From assembly GCA_046727175.1 (NCBI GenBank), contig JBKPCD010000023.1, forward strand, positions 1-27,283: a DNA stretch of 27,283 nucleotides, given 5' to 3'. The DNA comes from JBKPCD01 sp046727175. Its GTDB lineage: Bacteria > Acidobacteriota > Vicinamibacteria > Vicinamibacterales > 2-12-FULL-66-21. The notes beneath the pieces were generated by a model. The model ran no database searches. It was not told the DNA's origin and saw only the letters and a program-made list of their open reading frames with translations. Positions 16,013-24,369 of this stretch are shown piece after piece. How positions within the stretch are numbered: position 1 is the stretch's first letter; each line of letters opens with the position of its first letter. The position numbers and the translations under genes were made by a program.

Positions 16013-19000
16013 TCAGCACGCGGATTGCGCCGGGACCAACGCTCGGCCGTATCGCAAATACAACGTCGGCACAACGACCATGTTCAGCAAGGTCGACGAC
16101 ATGAGGCCGCACAGAATGACAATGGCCATTGGTGTCTGAATCTCGCTGCCGGACTTACCGCCGCCGAGCGCAAGCGGAATCAAGGCCAGGCCCGCAGCCA
16201 TCGCCGTCATGAGGATCGGTACGAGGCGTTCACGAGCGCCTCGCTCGACGGCTTCACGGAAATCGGTTACCCCTTCCTGTTGCATCAAATGGTGAATGTG
16301 CGAGACCAGCATGATGCCGTTCCGCGTCGCGATGCCAAAGAGTGTGATGAAGCCGATGACAGAAGCCACGCTCAAAACCCCACCCGCGAGGAACACCCCG
16401 GTGACCCCGCCGATAAGCGCCAGCGGCAGATTGAGCATGATGAGTAGGGCGTCACGCGCGCGGCCGAACGCAAGAACGAGCAGCATGAACAGGCCGGCAA
16501 CGACACCAATACCAAGGATCAGCAGCCGTCGGGATGCGGTCTGCTGGCTCTCGAACTGGCCACCGTACTCGACACGGTAGCCTGAGGGCATCGGGACCGC
16601 CGCACCTACTGCGGTTTGAATCTCCTGCACGACGCTCCCCAAATCGCGACCGGCGACGTTGCAGGAAATCACGATGCGGCGCTGGATGTTCTCGCGGAGC
16701 ACCATGTTCGGTCCCTCCTCACGGCGCACGTCCGCGAGCACCCGCACAGGAACGAGACCGCCATTGGGCGTGTCGATCGGCAGATCACCCAGTCGTTCGA
16801 AGTCCTCCTGAGACCGCGGATCCAGTTTCACGACGAGATCGAACGCCGTGCCTCGATCGAAAATGCGTCCGACCGTTGCCCCAGCAAAGCTGGTCTCTAC
16901 TGCGTCCGCGACGTCCCCTGCTCGCAGTCCATATCGACTGATCGCCGGCCGGTTCAGGATGAAGCGGACGAATGGAACGTCCATCTGCTGCTCGAGTGAC
17001 AGGTCGGCCACACCCGGCACCTGGCTCATCACCTCGCGAACACGCTCGCCCAGACGTCGAAGTGTGGCGAGGTCATCGCCAAATACCTTCACGGCAATAT
17101 TGGCGCGTGTTCCCGAGAGCATGTGATCGATCCGGTGCGAGATCGGCTGACCGATCGTCACGTTTGTGCCAGGAAGCGTCGAGAAGTCGCGTCGGAGATC
17201 CGCGAGCAACGCCGCTCGCGGCCGGCCCGTTTCGCGCAGGCCGACATCGATTTCAGCCGCCTCGACACCCTGGACGTGCTCGTCATACTCGGCGCGGCCT
17301 GTCCGACGGGCCGTCGCGACGACCTCCGGTTGGCTCAAGAGGATTTGCTCGACCCTTCGGCCGATTTCATCGGACTTCGGGAGCGACGTTCCCGGCAGCG
17401 TGTTCGCCTGAACGGTCAGGCTGCCTTCGTGGAATTCTGGCAAGAACGCCGTTCCCATCCGCGTCATCGCCGCAAGGGCGATGATTAGGAGCACGGCCGC
17501 TGTTACCGTGACGACGCGCGGATGGTCGAGCGCGTGTGGCAGGTCCTTGGCAAAGCGCTCCTTCAGCACGCGCGCCAGCCAGCCGTCGTGACCTCGCAGA
17601 ATCGATTTTGCACGCGGCAGGAACGCGAAGCAGAGAGCTGGCGTGACGACCACCGCGACCGCGAGCGACGCCATCAGCGACACGATGTAGGCAAAGGCAA
17701 GTGGCGTCAGCAGGCGCCCCTCGACACCGGCGAGGCCGAAGATCGGCAGGAAGACCAATACGATGATGATCGTGGCAAAGACGATCGACGTGCGGATCTC
17801 GAGCGTCGCTTCCCGCACGACATCGGCGACCGGCCGTTGCTCCTCGTCCGGCTTCGCCGCATTCTCACGCAGGCGTCGCACGACGTTTTCCACGTCGATA
17901 ATCGCGTCGTCGACGAGCGCGCCGATCGCGATCGCCATGCCGCCGAGCGTCATCGTGTTGATCGTCGCGCCAAAGGCGCGCAGCGCCAGCACCGCCGCGG
18001 CGAGCGACAAGGGCATGGCGGTCAGCGTAATCGCTGCGGCACGGAGATTCGCGAGAAAGAAGATGACGATGACGACGACGAGCAGGCCGCCGTCGCGGAG
18101 GGCTTTGACGACGTTGTCGACTGCGACGTCGATGAAGTCGGCTTGCCGAAAGATCTTCCGATCGATCGTCATCCCCTGCGGCAGCTCGCGCTGAAGCCTG
18201 TCGAGTTCGCGATCGAGTCGCGCCGTCAGCTCGATCGTGTTCGCGCTCGGTTGTTTCTGTACCCCGACAATCACGGCCGGCTTGCCGCTGCGCGAGCCCT
18301 CACCACGTTTGAGCGCCGGACCTTCGCGCACGTCGGCGAGATCTCGGACCAGCACCGAGCGCGGCCCGCGCAGCGCCACCACGCTGTCGCCGATCTCCTG
18401 TGGCGTCCGCACGCGGCCAATCGTCTGAAGCACGTACTCCTGCGGTCCGTCCACGTAAATGCCGGCCGACGTGTTCTGGCTTGCGCCCCGCACGGCGTCC
18501 AGCAGTTCGTTCAAGGCGACGATGTTGGCGCGCAGCTGATCCGGGTGCGCGACGACCTGGAACTGGCGCTCGGCGCCGCCAATCGGCGTGACCTGTGACA
18601 CGCCCGCGATTGCGAGCAGTCGCCGGCGCACGACGGTGTCGGCGATCGTCCGCAGCGTCAGCGGGTCATCCGTCTCGGAAGAAATCGCAAAGAAGAGAAT
18701 CTCTCCCATGATCGAAGAAATGGGCGCGAGAATCGGTCGTTCCACCTGTGGTGGGAGAGTGCCGCTCACGAGCGTCATCTTCTCGGCCACGATCTGACGT
18801 GCCCTGAAGATGTCTGTTCCCCAGTCGAATTCGATCCAGACGACGGCGATCCCGACCGCGGTCGCCGATCGCACACGCCGGACGCCAGACGCGCCGTTGA
18901 TGGCCGCTTCAATCGGGAAGGTCACCAGCGCTTCCATCTCCTCCGGCGCCATGCCGTGGCCCTCGGTGAGAATCGTGACCGTCGGGGCCGTCAGATCCGG

Positions 19001-19114
19001 AAAGACGTCGACCGGCATGTCTCGTGCGATCCACGCGCCTGCGCCGAGCAGAAGGAGCGACATTGCGATGACCATCCAGTGATGGTCGATGGACCATTGA
19101 ATGAGCCGTTTCAT
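16013..19114 (-). CDS. Heavy-metal-type RND efflux permease (CusA/CzcA family)
   Basis: A 1033-residue proton-driven inner-membrane pump. Markers of the metal-exporting subgroup are DMPVDVFPDLTAPTVTI after TM1, the IMGEILFFAI segment near 135, and TM4 GGMAIAIGALVDDAIIDVEN with the proton-relay pair D402-D403 intact. The second porter domain contains GQPISHRIDHMLSGTRANI and VAVKVFGDDL-like strands, also typical of CusA/CzcA. The C-terminal TM block shows GIATRNGIMLVSHI and TAMAAGLALIPLALGGGKSG. The ion cannot be assigned safely because the three-methionine relay of CusA cannot be placed without alignment. It lies 43 bp after the adaptor gene, last in the operon, and its stop is 16 bp from the convergent permease gene. 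Confidence 0.92.
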   Translation of the reverse strand: MKRLIQWSIDHHWMVIAMSLLLLGAGAWIARDMPVDVFPDLTAPTVTILTEGHGMAPEEMEALVTFPIEAAINGASGVRRVRSATAVGIAVVWIEFDWGTDIFRARQIVAEKMTLVSGTLPPQVERPILAPISSIMGEILFFAISSETDDPLTLRTIADTVVRRRLLAIAGVSQVTPIGGAERQFQVVAHPDQLRANIVALNELLDAVRGASQNTSAGIYVDGPQEYVLQTIGRVRTPQEIGDSVVALRGPRSVLVRDLADVREGPALKRGEGSRSGKPAVIVGVQKQPSANTIELTARLDRELDRLQRELPQGMTIDRKIFRQADFIDVAVDNVVKALRDGGLLVVVIVIFFLANLRAAAITLTAMPLSLAAAVLALRAFGATINTMTLGGMAIAIGALVDDAIIDVENVVRRLRENAAKPDEEQRPVADVVREATLEIRTSIVFATIIIVLVFLPIFGLAGVEGRLLTPLAFAYIVSLMASLAVAVVVTPALCFAFLPRAKSILRGHDGWLARVLKERFAKDLPHALDHPRVVTVTAAVLLIIALAAMTRMGTAFLPEFHEGSLTVQANTLPGTSLPKSDEIGRRVEQILLSQPEVVATARRTGRAEYDEHVQGVEAAEIDVGLRETGRPRAALLADLRRDFSTLPGTNVTIGQPISHRIDHMLSGTRANIAVKVFGDDLATLRRLGERVREVMSQVPGVADLSLEQQMDVPFVRFILNRPAISRYGLRAGDVADAVETSFAGATVGRIFDRGTAFDLVVKLDPRSQEDFERLGDLPIDTPNGGLVPVRVLADVRREEGPNMVLRENIQRRIVISCNVAGRDLGSVVQEIQTAVGAAVPMPSGYRVEYGGQFESQQTASRRLLILGIGVVAGLFMLLVLAFGRARDALLIMLNLPLALIGGVTGVFLAGGVLSVASVIGFITLFGIATRNGIMLVSHIHHLMQQEGVTDFREAVERGARERLVPILMTAMAAGLALIPLALGGGKSGSEIQTPMAIVILCGLMSSTLLNMVVVPTLYLRYGRALVPAQSAC

Positions 19115-19157
19115 ATGTCACCTGACTCGTGCAGTCGCGCGGGGCGGATCGCCCCGG

Positions 19158-20705
19158 TCAATGGACGTGGCCCTCGGCGGGCAGCCCTTTGGCCGCCGAC
19201 GCCAGCTGCACTTCGTACGCTCCGCGCGTGACCACACGATCGCCGGGCTTCACGCCACTCTTTATGCCCACCAAGTCGCCGTCGCGCGGCCCAATCTCGA
19301 TGAATCGCCGAGCGAATCGTTCACCTCCGACCTGGACGAACACGTACGGGCGACCTGCCTCCATCAGTACGGCGGGTTTGGGCACGGCGGGCATATGTTG
19401 CGTTCCCGCCGTGTGAAGGAGTGCCGTGCCCACCTGCCCGATCAGAAGCTCACCGTTCGGATTCGCGACCTCCATCTGTACAGGCAGCGCCTTCGTCGCG
19501 GCGTCAAGTACCCCGGGATCGTGCACATGGGTGAACCGGAGCTCGATTGGATCGGCCCGCCCCGGAATCTCCAGGCTGACGCTGGTGAGGCCGCGAACCG
19601 CGCGCGCGTCCGCGGCCGGTACGAACGCGGTCAATTCGAGCGCGTCCGTGCGCGCGACTTTGAAGAGCGGTGCACCTTCGTCGTAAGACGCACCAAGGGT
19701 CGCGGTGACCGCGGTGATACGGCCAGCAATGGGTGCGCGGAGCAGGAAGGCGTTCCCAGCGGCGGCGCCTCCCCCGGTGCGCAAGGTCTCGTCACGCTGC
19801 GTGAGTCGGGCCTCTGCAGCCTTGCGGCGGGCTTCGGCCACGGTCGTCGCGCGCTTCGCGTCCTCGACTCGCCGCGCCGGAACGGCGCGCTCGGCGAGCA
19901 GTCGTTCCGCCCGCGCCTGTTCGACCTGCGCCGCGTCGAGCGTGGCTTGCGCTTCGGCCACCTCGGCGACGAGGGTCGCACGATCGGCGGTGGCGGTCAG
20001 ACGTGGTTCGAGTGTGGCCAGGACGACACCCGCGCGCACGCGGTCGCCGATTCGCGGCAGCCGTTCGGCCACGAGGCGGCCGGCGGCTGGTGCGGCGACC
20101 ACGGCTTCGCCTCCTGGAAGAGGATGGAGTTCCGCAGGTACGCGGACTGACGTGCGCAAGTCCGCTTCTTGTACCCGTGCTGTGGCGAACTCATTGGTCC
20201 ATTGCTGTTCCTTCAGATACGCAATGGCTGTGGCGTCGTCCGAGGGGCGCTTGCTCGCCTCGGCGTTGGCCGTCTGTTCGTCAGCAAAGATCCTGATCTC
20301 ACCGAGATCGTGCCGATCGGAAAGATCCGGTGAATTGAGCACGAGCGCCCACCGGTATTTGCCGGCCGTCGGTGGTGCACCCTCGACGCGGAAGGCACCC
20401 GGTCGAGAGGGCTGCGGGCCAACGAGAGACGTCGGTTGGCCTCCACCGTTTGGCGTCAACTCGACGCGTGCCTGCCCGGCAGTGACGGGCTTGAAGTCCG
20501 TGAGTTTCGTGAGGTGAACGGCAAACAACGCGCTGTGCCCGGCCACGAGCGGCGGGTATTCCATGTACAGCTCGGTGCGGTCTGTCCAGTGCGTCACGTT
20601 CAACGTCGGCGGCTCGCTCTTGGCAGGCTGAGCCCGACCCTTGCAACCCGTCACAGTGCCCGCTATGCAAAGCACGACGAGAAATAGGTTGGTTCTCGTG
20701 GTCAT
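19158..20705 (-). CDS. RND periplasmic adaptor lipoprotein, CusB-like with N-terminal Ig-like domain
   Basis: A 515-residue adaptor from ATG 20705, which overlaps the TGA of the TolC-like gene (TGATG) and has GGGAG upstream; the in-frame GTG at 20708 is less likely. A lipoprotein signal ends in VTGC (Cys21). Residues about 35-142 form an extra beta-rich domain (ELYMEYPPLVAGHSALFAVH, KPVTAGQARVEL, FRVEGAPPTAGKYRWALV) before the usual adaptor body. The body has a barrel-sandwich (VVAAPAAGRLVAERLPRIGD), an alpha-hairpin (about 245-310), the second half (LLRAPIAGRITAVTATLGAS), and a beta-barrel ending in VKPGDRVVTRGAYEVQLAS. The C-terminus is AEGHVH, a small His tail that could touch metal. It would link the CusA-like pump to the TolC-like channel. 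Confidence 0.9.
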   Translation of the reverse strand: MTTRTNLFLVVLCIAGTVTGCKGRAQPAKSEPPTLNVTHWTDRTELYMEYPPLVAGHSALFAVHLTKLTDFKPVTAGQARVELTPNGGGQPTSLVGPQPSRPGAFRVEGAPPTAGKYRWALVLNSPDLSDRHDLGEIRIFADEQTANAEASKRPSDDATAIAYLKEQQWTNEFATARVQEADLRTSVRVPAELHPLPGGEAVVAAPAAGRLVAERLPRIGDRVRAGVVLATLEPRLTATADRATLVAEVAEAQATLDAAQVEQARAERLLAERAVPARRVEDAKRATTVAEARRKAAEARLTQRDETLRTGGGAAAGNAFLLRAPIAGRITAVTATLGASYDEGAPLFKVARTDALELTAFVPAADARAVRGLTSVSLEIPGRADPIELRFTHVHDPGVLDAATKALPVQMEVANPNGELLIGQVGTALLHTAGTQHMPAVPKPAVLMEAGRPYVFVQVGGERFARRFIEIGPRDGDLVGIKSGVKPGDRVVTRGAYEVQLASAAKGLPAEGHVH

Positions 20706-21925
20706 CACGGCATCTCCCAGCCGCTCACGAATTCCAGCTCGATTTCGGCCTGTCGGACCGCTGCGTCGAGCGTCGCTTGACGCACGCGTGCGGAGAATCC
20801 CGTTCGATAGGCATCCAGCAATTCGAGGATGCTGCGTTCGCCGGCGTCATAGCTAACTAGTGCGATGCGTTCGATTTGATCGGCGCTCGTGACCGCCTGC
20901 GTGCGATAGCGCTCGGCCGCCTCTCGTCGCTCGACCACGGCGGCGTGAAGCGCGGCAATCTCACCACGCAGGAGCTGTCGAAACGCGTCGGCGCGCGCGC
21001 CGGCCTGGGTTGCTCGCGCGAGCGCCAGTGCGCGCTCGGGACGCCCGTGGTCGAAGAGCGGAATCGACGCGTGGACGGTGACGACACTGCCAATATCGCC
21101 TCCGCCGACCGTCGACGATTTGGTACCAGCAACGATCTCCGGTTCGGGAATTCGGCGCCGGTCGGCCGCCCGTCCAGCCAGATTCGCCGCGTCGATCTCG
21201 CGGCGCAAGGCCTGCAATTCGCCGCGTGAGGATTCGGCCTTCTCGATAAGGACGTCCAGCGATGGAACAGCGGTTGTGGCCGCCGGACCAGGGACGGCTA
21301 CTAACGTTGAGGGGTCAGGTACGGTCGTAAAGAAGCTGGCGAGCATCGCCTGTGCTCGGGCGCGATCGGTGCCAACGATCATCCGATCCATATCGACGTC
21401 GAGGACCTCTCGTTCGGCACGTAGACGGTCGAACCCTGCAACATCGCCAGCGGCTTCACGCTTGGCCAGTACTTCCGCGAGTTCGCGCAGACGGTCTCGT
21501 GCGGCGGTCAGCTCGCGCTCCCGCGTCTGTGTTGCGACGAGTTGAGCAAATGCGAGCCGCAGATCCGCACGTAACTTCCGGATCTCATCGTCGGCCCGGC
21601 TGGAGCTCGCGCTCATGAGTGCCGACGCGGCCTGCACTTCAAAGCTTCGCCGGCCAGTGATCGGCAATGGCTGGGCAACCATCACGATGTTCTCCGTCAC
21701 GCCAGCGACTGATTCACGGTCGAGCGTTATCCGCGGATTCGGCCACCGTGCCGCCGACAACACGTCCGCACGCGCGATATCGACATTGACGCGAATTGCC
21801 CGAGCGCGCGGACTCTCGGTCGACAGCCTCGCGAGTGCCTCGGATTCGGTCAGCTTCAACGATTGGGCGCCGACGCGCGCCGGGACGAGCGCCGCAAGGG
21901 CGGCGCAGAACACCGCTGTGCGCAT
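20705..21925 (-). CDS. TolC-like outer-membrane channel of the metal efflux operon (CusC/CzcC type)
   Basis: A 406-residue outer-membrane factor. A signal peptide (1-20, ending VGAQ) is followed by the two OEP helical hairpin repeats: LTESEALARLSTESPRARAI, ARWPNPRITLDRESVAG and PLPITGRRSFEVQAA, then DFxRLRAEREVLDV-type helices, SIPLFDHGRPERALALARA and SYDAGERSILELLDAYRT near the end. The PITGRR...A and SIPLFDxGR motifs are characteristic of metal-efflux channels of the CzcC kind. GAGGTG lies close upstream of ATG 21925. It begins 46 bp after the His-rich gene and overlaps the adaptor gene by 1 nt, so all four genes form one operon. Confidence 0.9.
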   Translation of the reverse strand: MRTAVFCAALAALVPARVGAQSLKLTESEALARLSTESPRARAIRVNVDIARADVLSAARWPNPRITLDRESVAGVTENIVMVAQPLPITGRRSFEVQAASALMSASSSRADDEIRKLRADLRLAFAQLVATQTRERELTAARDRLRELAEVLAKREAAGDVAGFDRLRAEREVLDVDMDRMIVGTDRARAQAMLASFFTTVPDPSTLVAVPGPAATTAVPSLDVLIEKAESSRGELQALRREIDAANLAGRAADRRRIPEPEIVAGTKSSTVGGGDIGSVVTVHASIPLFDHGRPERALALARATQAGARADAFRQLLRGEIAALHAAVVERREAAERYRTQAVTSADQIERIALVSYDAGERSILELLDAYRTGFSARVRQATLDAAVRQAEIELEFVSGWEMP

Positions 21926-21971
21926 AACACCTCGAATGAAGTTTTGTGGAGACGGACGACGGGCGAGCCCG

Positions 21972-22379
21972 TCAGATCAAATCAGAGGGAGAGGGAGGAG
22001 GTGCGCGAAGGCCGGTTCCGGAGGCCCACGGCGGGTCGTGCACCGAGACGTGGATGGTCCGGCCCGTCCAGTCCGATCCGCCTTCCGGCGGCTGTGTCGT
22101 GAGCTCTTCGTTCAGGACGGCGACGTCTCGAGCCGCGACCGTTGGGGACTTGGGCGTGGTGAAGGACGAATCCAACCACTGGACGTCGGCATCCTCCTGT
22201 TCGACGCGCGCGCCCGTTCCCATCGGATGATGCGGCTCGACGTGACGATGGGCGATGCCTGAACGATGACCGTCGTGGTCGCGGCTGACATGGAGATGCT
22301 CGGCTGGCAGGAATGCCGACGCGAGGACGCTGAGCGTCCCGAGTACCCCAAACAGTTTCTGCACGTTACGACCAGACAC
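21972..22379 (-). CDS. Small His-rich exported protein, first gene of the metal efflux operon
   Basis: A 135-residue protein from GTG 22379. A hydrophobic signal segment (about 7-25, KLFGVLGTLSVLASAFLPAE) leads into a short histidine-dense stretch (about 28-52) with HLH, RDHDGHR, HRH and EPHHP, and a later HVSVHDPPWASGTGLRAPP. About eleven histidines in 135 residues, set close together after a signal peptide, point to periplasmic or outer-surface metal binding. I recognise no named family with certainty; by position and size it is comparable to CzcI-like proteins that lead czc operons, but homology is not claimed. No ribosome binding site is visible, and the promoter at 22388-22417 implies a nearly leaderless message, which agrees with this start. 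A second GTG at 22364 is possible. Confidence 0.7.
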   Translation of the reverse strand: MSGRNVQKLFGVLGTLSVLASAFLPAEHLHVSRDHDGHRSGIAHRHVEPHHPMGTGARVEQEDADVQWLDSSFTTPKSPTVAARDVAVLNEELTTQPPEGGSDWTGRTIHVSVHDPPWASGTGLRAPPPSPSDLI

Positions 22380-22387
22380 CGCGAACG

Positions 22388-22417
22388 ATTATGTGTGGCG
22401 CCAGACGATGGAGTCAA
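22388..22417 (-). promoter_or_regulatory. Sigma-70-like promoter of the metal efflux operon
   Basis: On the minus strand, TTGACT (22417-22412) is followed after 18 bp by CATAAT (22393-22388), a close match to both consensus hexamers. The -10 ends 8 nt before the GTG at 22379, so transcription would start about 1-3 nt upstream of the start codon and the mRNA would be leaderless or nearly so. Confidence 0.6.
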
Positions 22418-22482
22418 ACCCCGGAATCATCGGACGAGCTCGTGCAGCCTGACCGACCGGCTGCGTGTTTGAGACGCACTAA

Positions 22483-22707
22483 TGTCGCCGCCTGCAGGGC
22501 ATCGGTGACGATGTTCGAGCGATGCTGCACAGATCAGAATCACGTATTTCCGGTATTCCCGCGGACCTACTCCTCGAATACCTTGTCGGGACTTTCATTC
22601 TCGTGCTGACTTGGTGGGTCGAGAGCGGGAGTACGCTTTCGCCACGCGAGGCCGATGACCTCTTTTTGTCGATGGTCCTGCCGACGCTGGCTCATGATAT
22701 CGGCTGA
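22483..22707 (+). pseudogene. C-terminal remnant of a TetR/AcrR-family regulator
   Basis: The frame runs from just after an in-frame TAA (22480-22482) to TGA at 22705-22707. Its last 50 residues, with ADLLLEYLVGTFILVLTWWV, ESGSTLSPREADDLFLSMV and LPTLAH, read as the final two helices of a TetR ligand-binding domain, where a long hydrophobic helix ending in TWW is followed by S(P)xE.ad.lF..l.LP.L. The first part (22483-22550) is poorly conserved. The N-terminal HTH and most of the ligand domain are missing, and only about 100 bp separate this stump from the divergent efflux operon, so the gene is a deletion remnant. A regulator divergent from its efflux target is the classic TetR arrangement. 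Confidence 0.65.
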
Positions 22708-22723
22708 CGCGGCGCTCGCGTCA
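22705..22723 (+). terminator. GC-rich hairpin at the stop of the TetR remnant
   Basis: TGACGCG (22705-22711) and CGCGTCA (22717-22723) form a perfect 7-bp stem with a 5-nt loop, starting on the remnant's stop codon and followed by TTT. It may be the original terminator of the regulator gene. A regulator operator of dyad type is an alternative reading. The short T-run makes the terminator call only moderate. Confidence 0.4.
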
Positions 22724-22846
22724 TTTGCTCACGCGTGGCCGATGCCGCGCGAGGTGCGGCTTTCACTGCCCAACGGGCCAGGCTCCGATCCTCTAGTGCG
22801 GGACGTAGATTTGCTGGTACCGCGAGCGGATCTCGCTGGAGGCGCC

Positions 22847-23698
22847 ATGGCAGAGCTGGCAGAAAACTCTTCGGTCAGTCGTGCGGCGATTACACGCGGA
22901 CCGCGTTCCATATCGAAAGCACTCGCCATCGTAATCATCGCGGCAGGACTCGTCTTTCCGGCGCGCTCTGTCGGTGAGCAGGTAACTGTGCGTCACACGG
23001 AAGGGTTGGTGCACGGATTCCTGGCGCTTCGAACCCTGGACGGCACACTGTTGGCCGATGGTGACTTGTCGCAGACGGCGCGGGGCACGCGTGTGACGAG
23101 CCGTTTGGTGTTCCACTTCAAAGACGGTTCGCTGCACGACGAGACGGCCGTCTTCTCGCAGCGGCAACAGTTTCGGTTGCTGAGCGATCACCTAGTGCAG
23201 AAGGGGCCCTCCTTTCCGCAGCCGATGGAGATGACAATCGACGCGCAAAAAGGTGAGGCCACGGTACGCTATACCGACGATCGCGGACAGGCCAAGGTCG
23301 AATCCGAACATCTGAAGCTGCCGGCTGATCTCGCGAACGGGATGATCCTGACGATGCTGAAGAATGCGAATCCCGCAGTGCCGCCTAAGAGCGTCGGGTT
23401 CATCGCAGCCACGCCGAAGCCTCGTCTCGTAAAGCTCGAAATCTCGACAGCGGGCGAGGACTCCTTCGCGACCGGCGGCGCTGCGCGCAAGGCATTGCAC
23501 TACGTCTTGAAGGTAAACATCAGCGGGATCTCCGGTGTCATCGCACCGCTCCTCGGCAAGCAGCCGCCGGATTCGCACGTGTGGATTCTCGGCGGCGAGG
23601 CGCCGGCGTTCGTGAAATCCGAACAGCCGCTCTACAACGGCGGGCCCGTCTGGCGGATCGAACTCGTCAGTCCGGTGTGGCCGAAGCATGAGAAATGA
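22847..23698 (+). CDS. Secreted protein of unknown family
   Basis: A 283-residue protein. I chose ATG 22847 because GGAGG lies 6 nt upstream and a signal sequence follows (hydrophobic core about 24-40, ALAIVIIAAGLVFPA, likely cleaved after ARSVGEQ). The frame continues upstream to 22655 without coding character. The mature part looks all-beta: VTVRHTEGLVHGFLALRTLD, GTLLADGDLSQTARGTRVTS, RLVFHFKDGSLHDETAVFSQ and MEMTIDAQKGEATVRYTDD, then a helical turn LPADLANGMILTMLKNA and a C-terminal half with ALHYVLKVNISGISGVIAPL and a final PVWRIELVSPVWP. I do not recognise a named family with confidence. It follows the TetR remnant in the same direction and may once have been co-regulated with it. Confidence 0.75.
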   Translation: MAELAENSSVSRAAITRGPRSISKALAIVIIAAGLVFPARSVGEQVTVRHTEGLVHGFLALRTLDGTLLADGDLSQTARGTRVTSRLVFHFKDGSLHDETAVFSQRQQFRLLSDHLVQKGPSFPQPMEMTIDAQKGEATVRYTDDRGQAKVESEHLKLPADLANGMILTMLKNANPAVPPKSVGFIAATPKPRLVKLEISTAGEDSFATGGAARKALHYVLKVNISGISGVIAPLLGKQPPDSHVWILGGEAPAFVKSEQPLYNGGPVWRIELVSPVWPKHEK

Positions 23699-23761
23699 TG
23701 CGACGACCGATCCGGCTCGAAGGTGACTGATCGTTTCGGCCGCCACAAGGAAAGGTGAAAC

Positions 23762-23996
23762 ATACTGACTGTCGCGACCGTACCAATTCTTGCCGTGAAC
23801 ATCGGACTCTTGCAGCAGCCTTCCGTTTCACAGCCGGGTCTTCGGCCATATCAGGTCGAGTGGGAAAACGAGGCGTTGCGCGTCGTTCGCGTGATCCTAC
23901 CGCCCGGACGTGCGCGTGCTGCCGGCGAGTGCCTCGTACACGCTCAGCAATGCCGGGAGCGATCCAAGCGAGTTCATCGTCATTGCGCGACGATAA
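23762..23996 (+). pseudogene. Decayed small cupin-like secreted protein
   Basis: AAGGAAAGG stands at normal distance before an ATA codon at 23762 where an ATG would be expected. The frame then reads a signal-like stretch (LTVATVPILAVNIGLLQQPS) and a sequence typical of the start of small exported cupins (YQVEWENEALRVVRVILPPG). After that the coding sense jumps to the +1 frame, which reads RVLPASASYTLSNAGSDPSE and ends FIVIARR with TAA at 23994-23996; this resembles the last strands of the same fold. The middle of the cupin barrel, including the metal-binding HxH region, is missing. A lost start codon, a frame change and an internal deletion together mark it as a pseudogene. The cupin assignment itself is moderate. 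Confidence 0.5.
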
Positions 23997-24369
23997 CCGC
24001 GGGCGGGAACGAACCAATCCTTCGCCCTCAAGTAGGGGAGCCGCGCGACTCGTTTTGACAGGTCTTGCGGCTTCCTAGATGTGCTTTCGCCATCTGGATA
24101 ACTATCTTCGGCGCGCTTGCGCCCGCTTCCGCCAGCTGGGACCGAGTTGGTTTGCCGGCAACTCGACTACAAATCGGACAGTTCTATATGCGCAGGCGAA
24201 TCTCCGGCGTGCGCTAGGCGACCGCGTAGGCCAACATGCCGCAGACTCCGATCGCCGCGAGTAGAGCCGCACGGATGCGAATACAGCGAGCCGGCCTTCG
24301 TCGAAGGTGACATGTTCGAGGGTGACATCTCGAAGGCCATCGTGCTGGCCCCTGACGTTCACACGCCGC
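23997..24369. other. Intergenic DNA without a supported gene
   Basis: I see no frame with coding character here. It holds a short direct repeat GGTGACAT (24306-24313 and 24321-24328, 15 bp apart). A weak hairpin GGCCA/TGGCC (about 24336-24351) lies just downstream of the membrane-protein stop on the minus strand and could be a poor terminator. Confidence 0.4.

Noticed and set aside
17522..18598. 358-codon plus-strand frame
   Set aside because: It is antisense to the CusA-like pump, with Arg/Asp/His-rich low-complexity composition typical of a shadow in GC-rich DNA.
22655..22846. Upstream extension of the unknown secreted protein
   Set aside because: No ribosome binding site, no coding character, partly overlaps the TetR remnant; GGAGG and the signal peptide support 22847.
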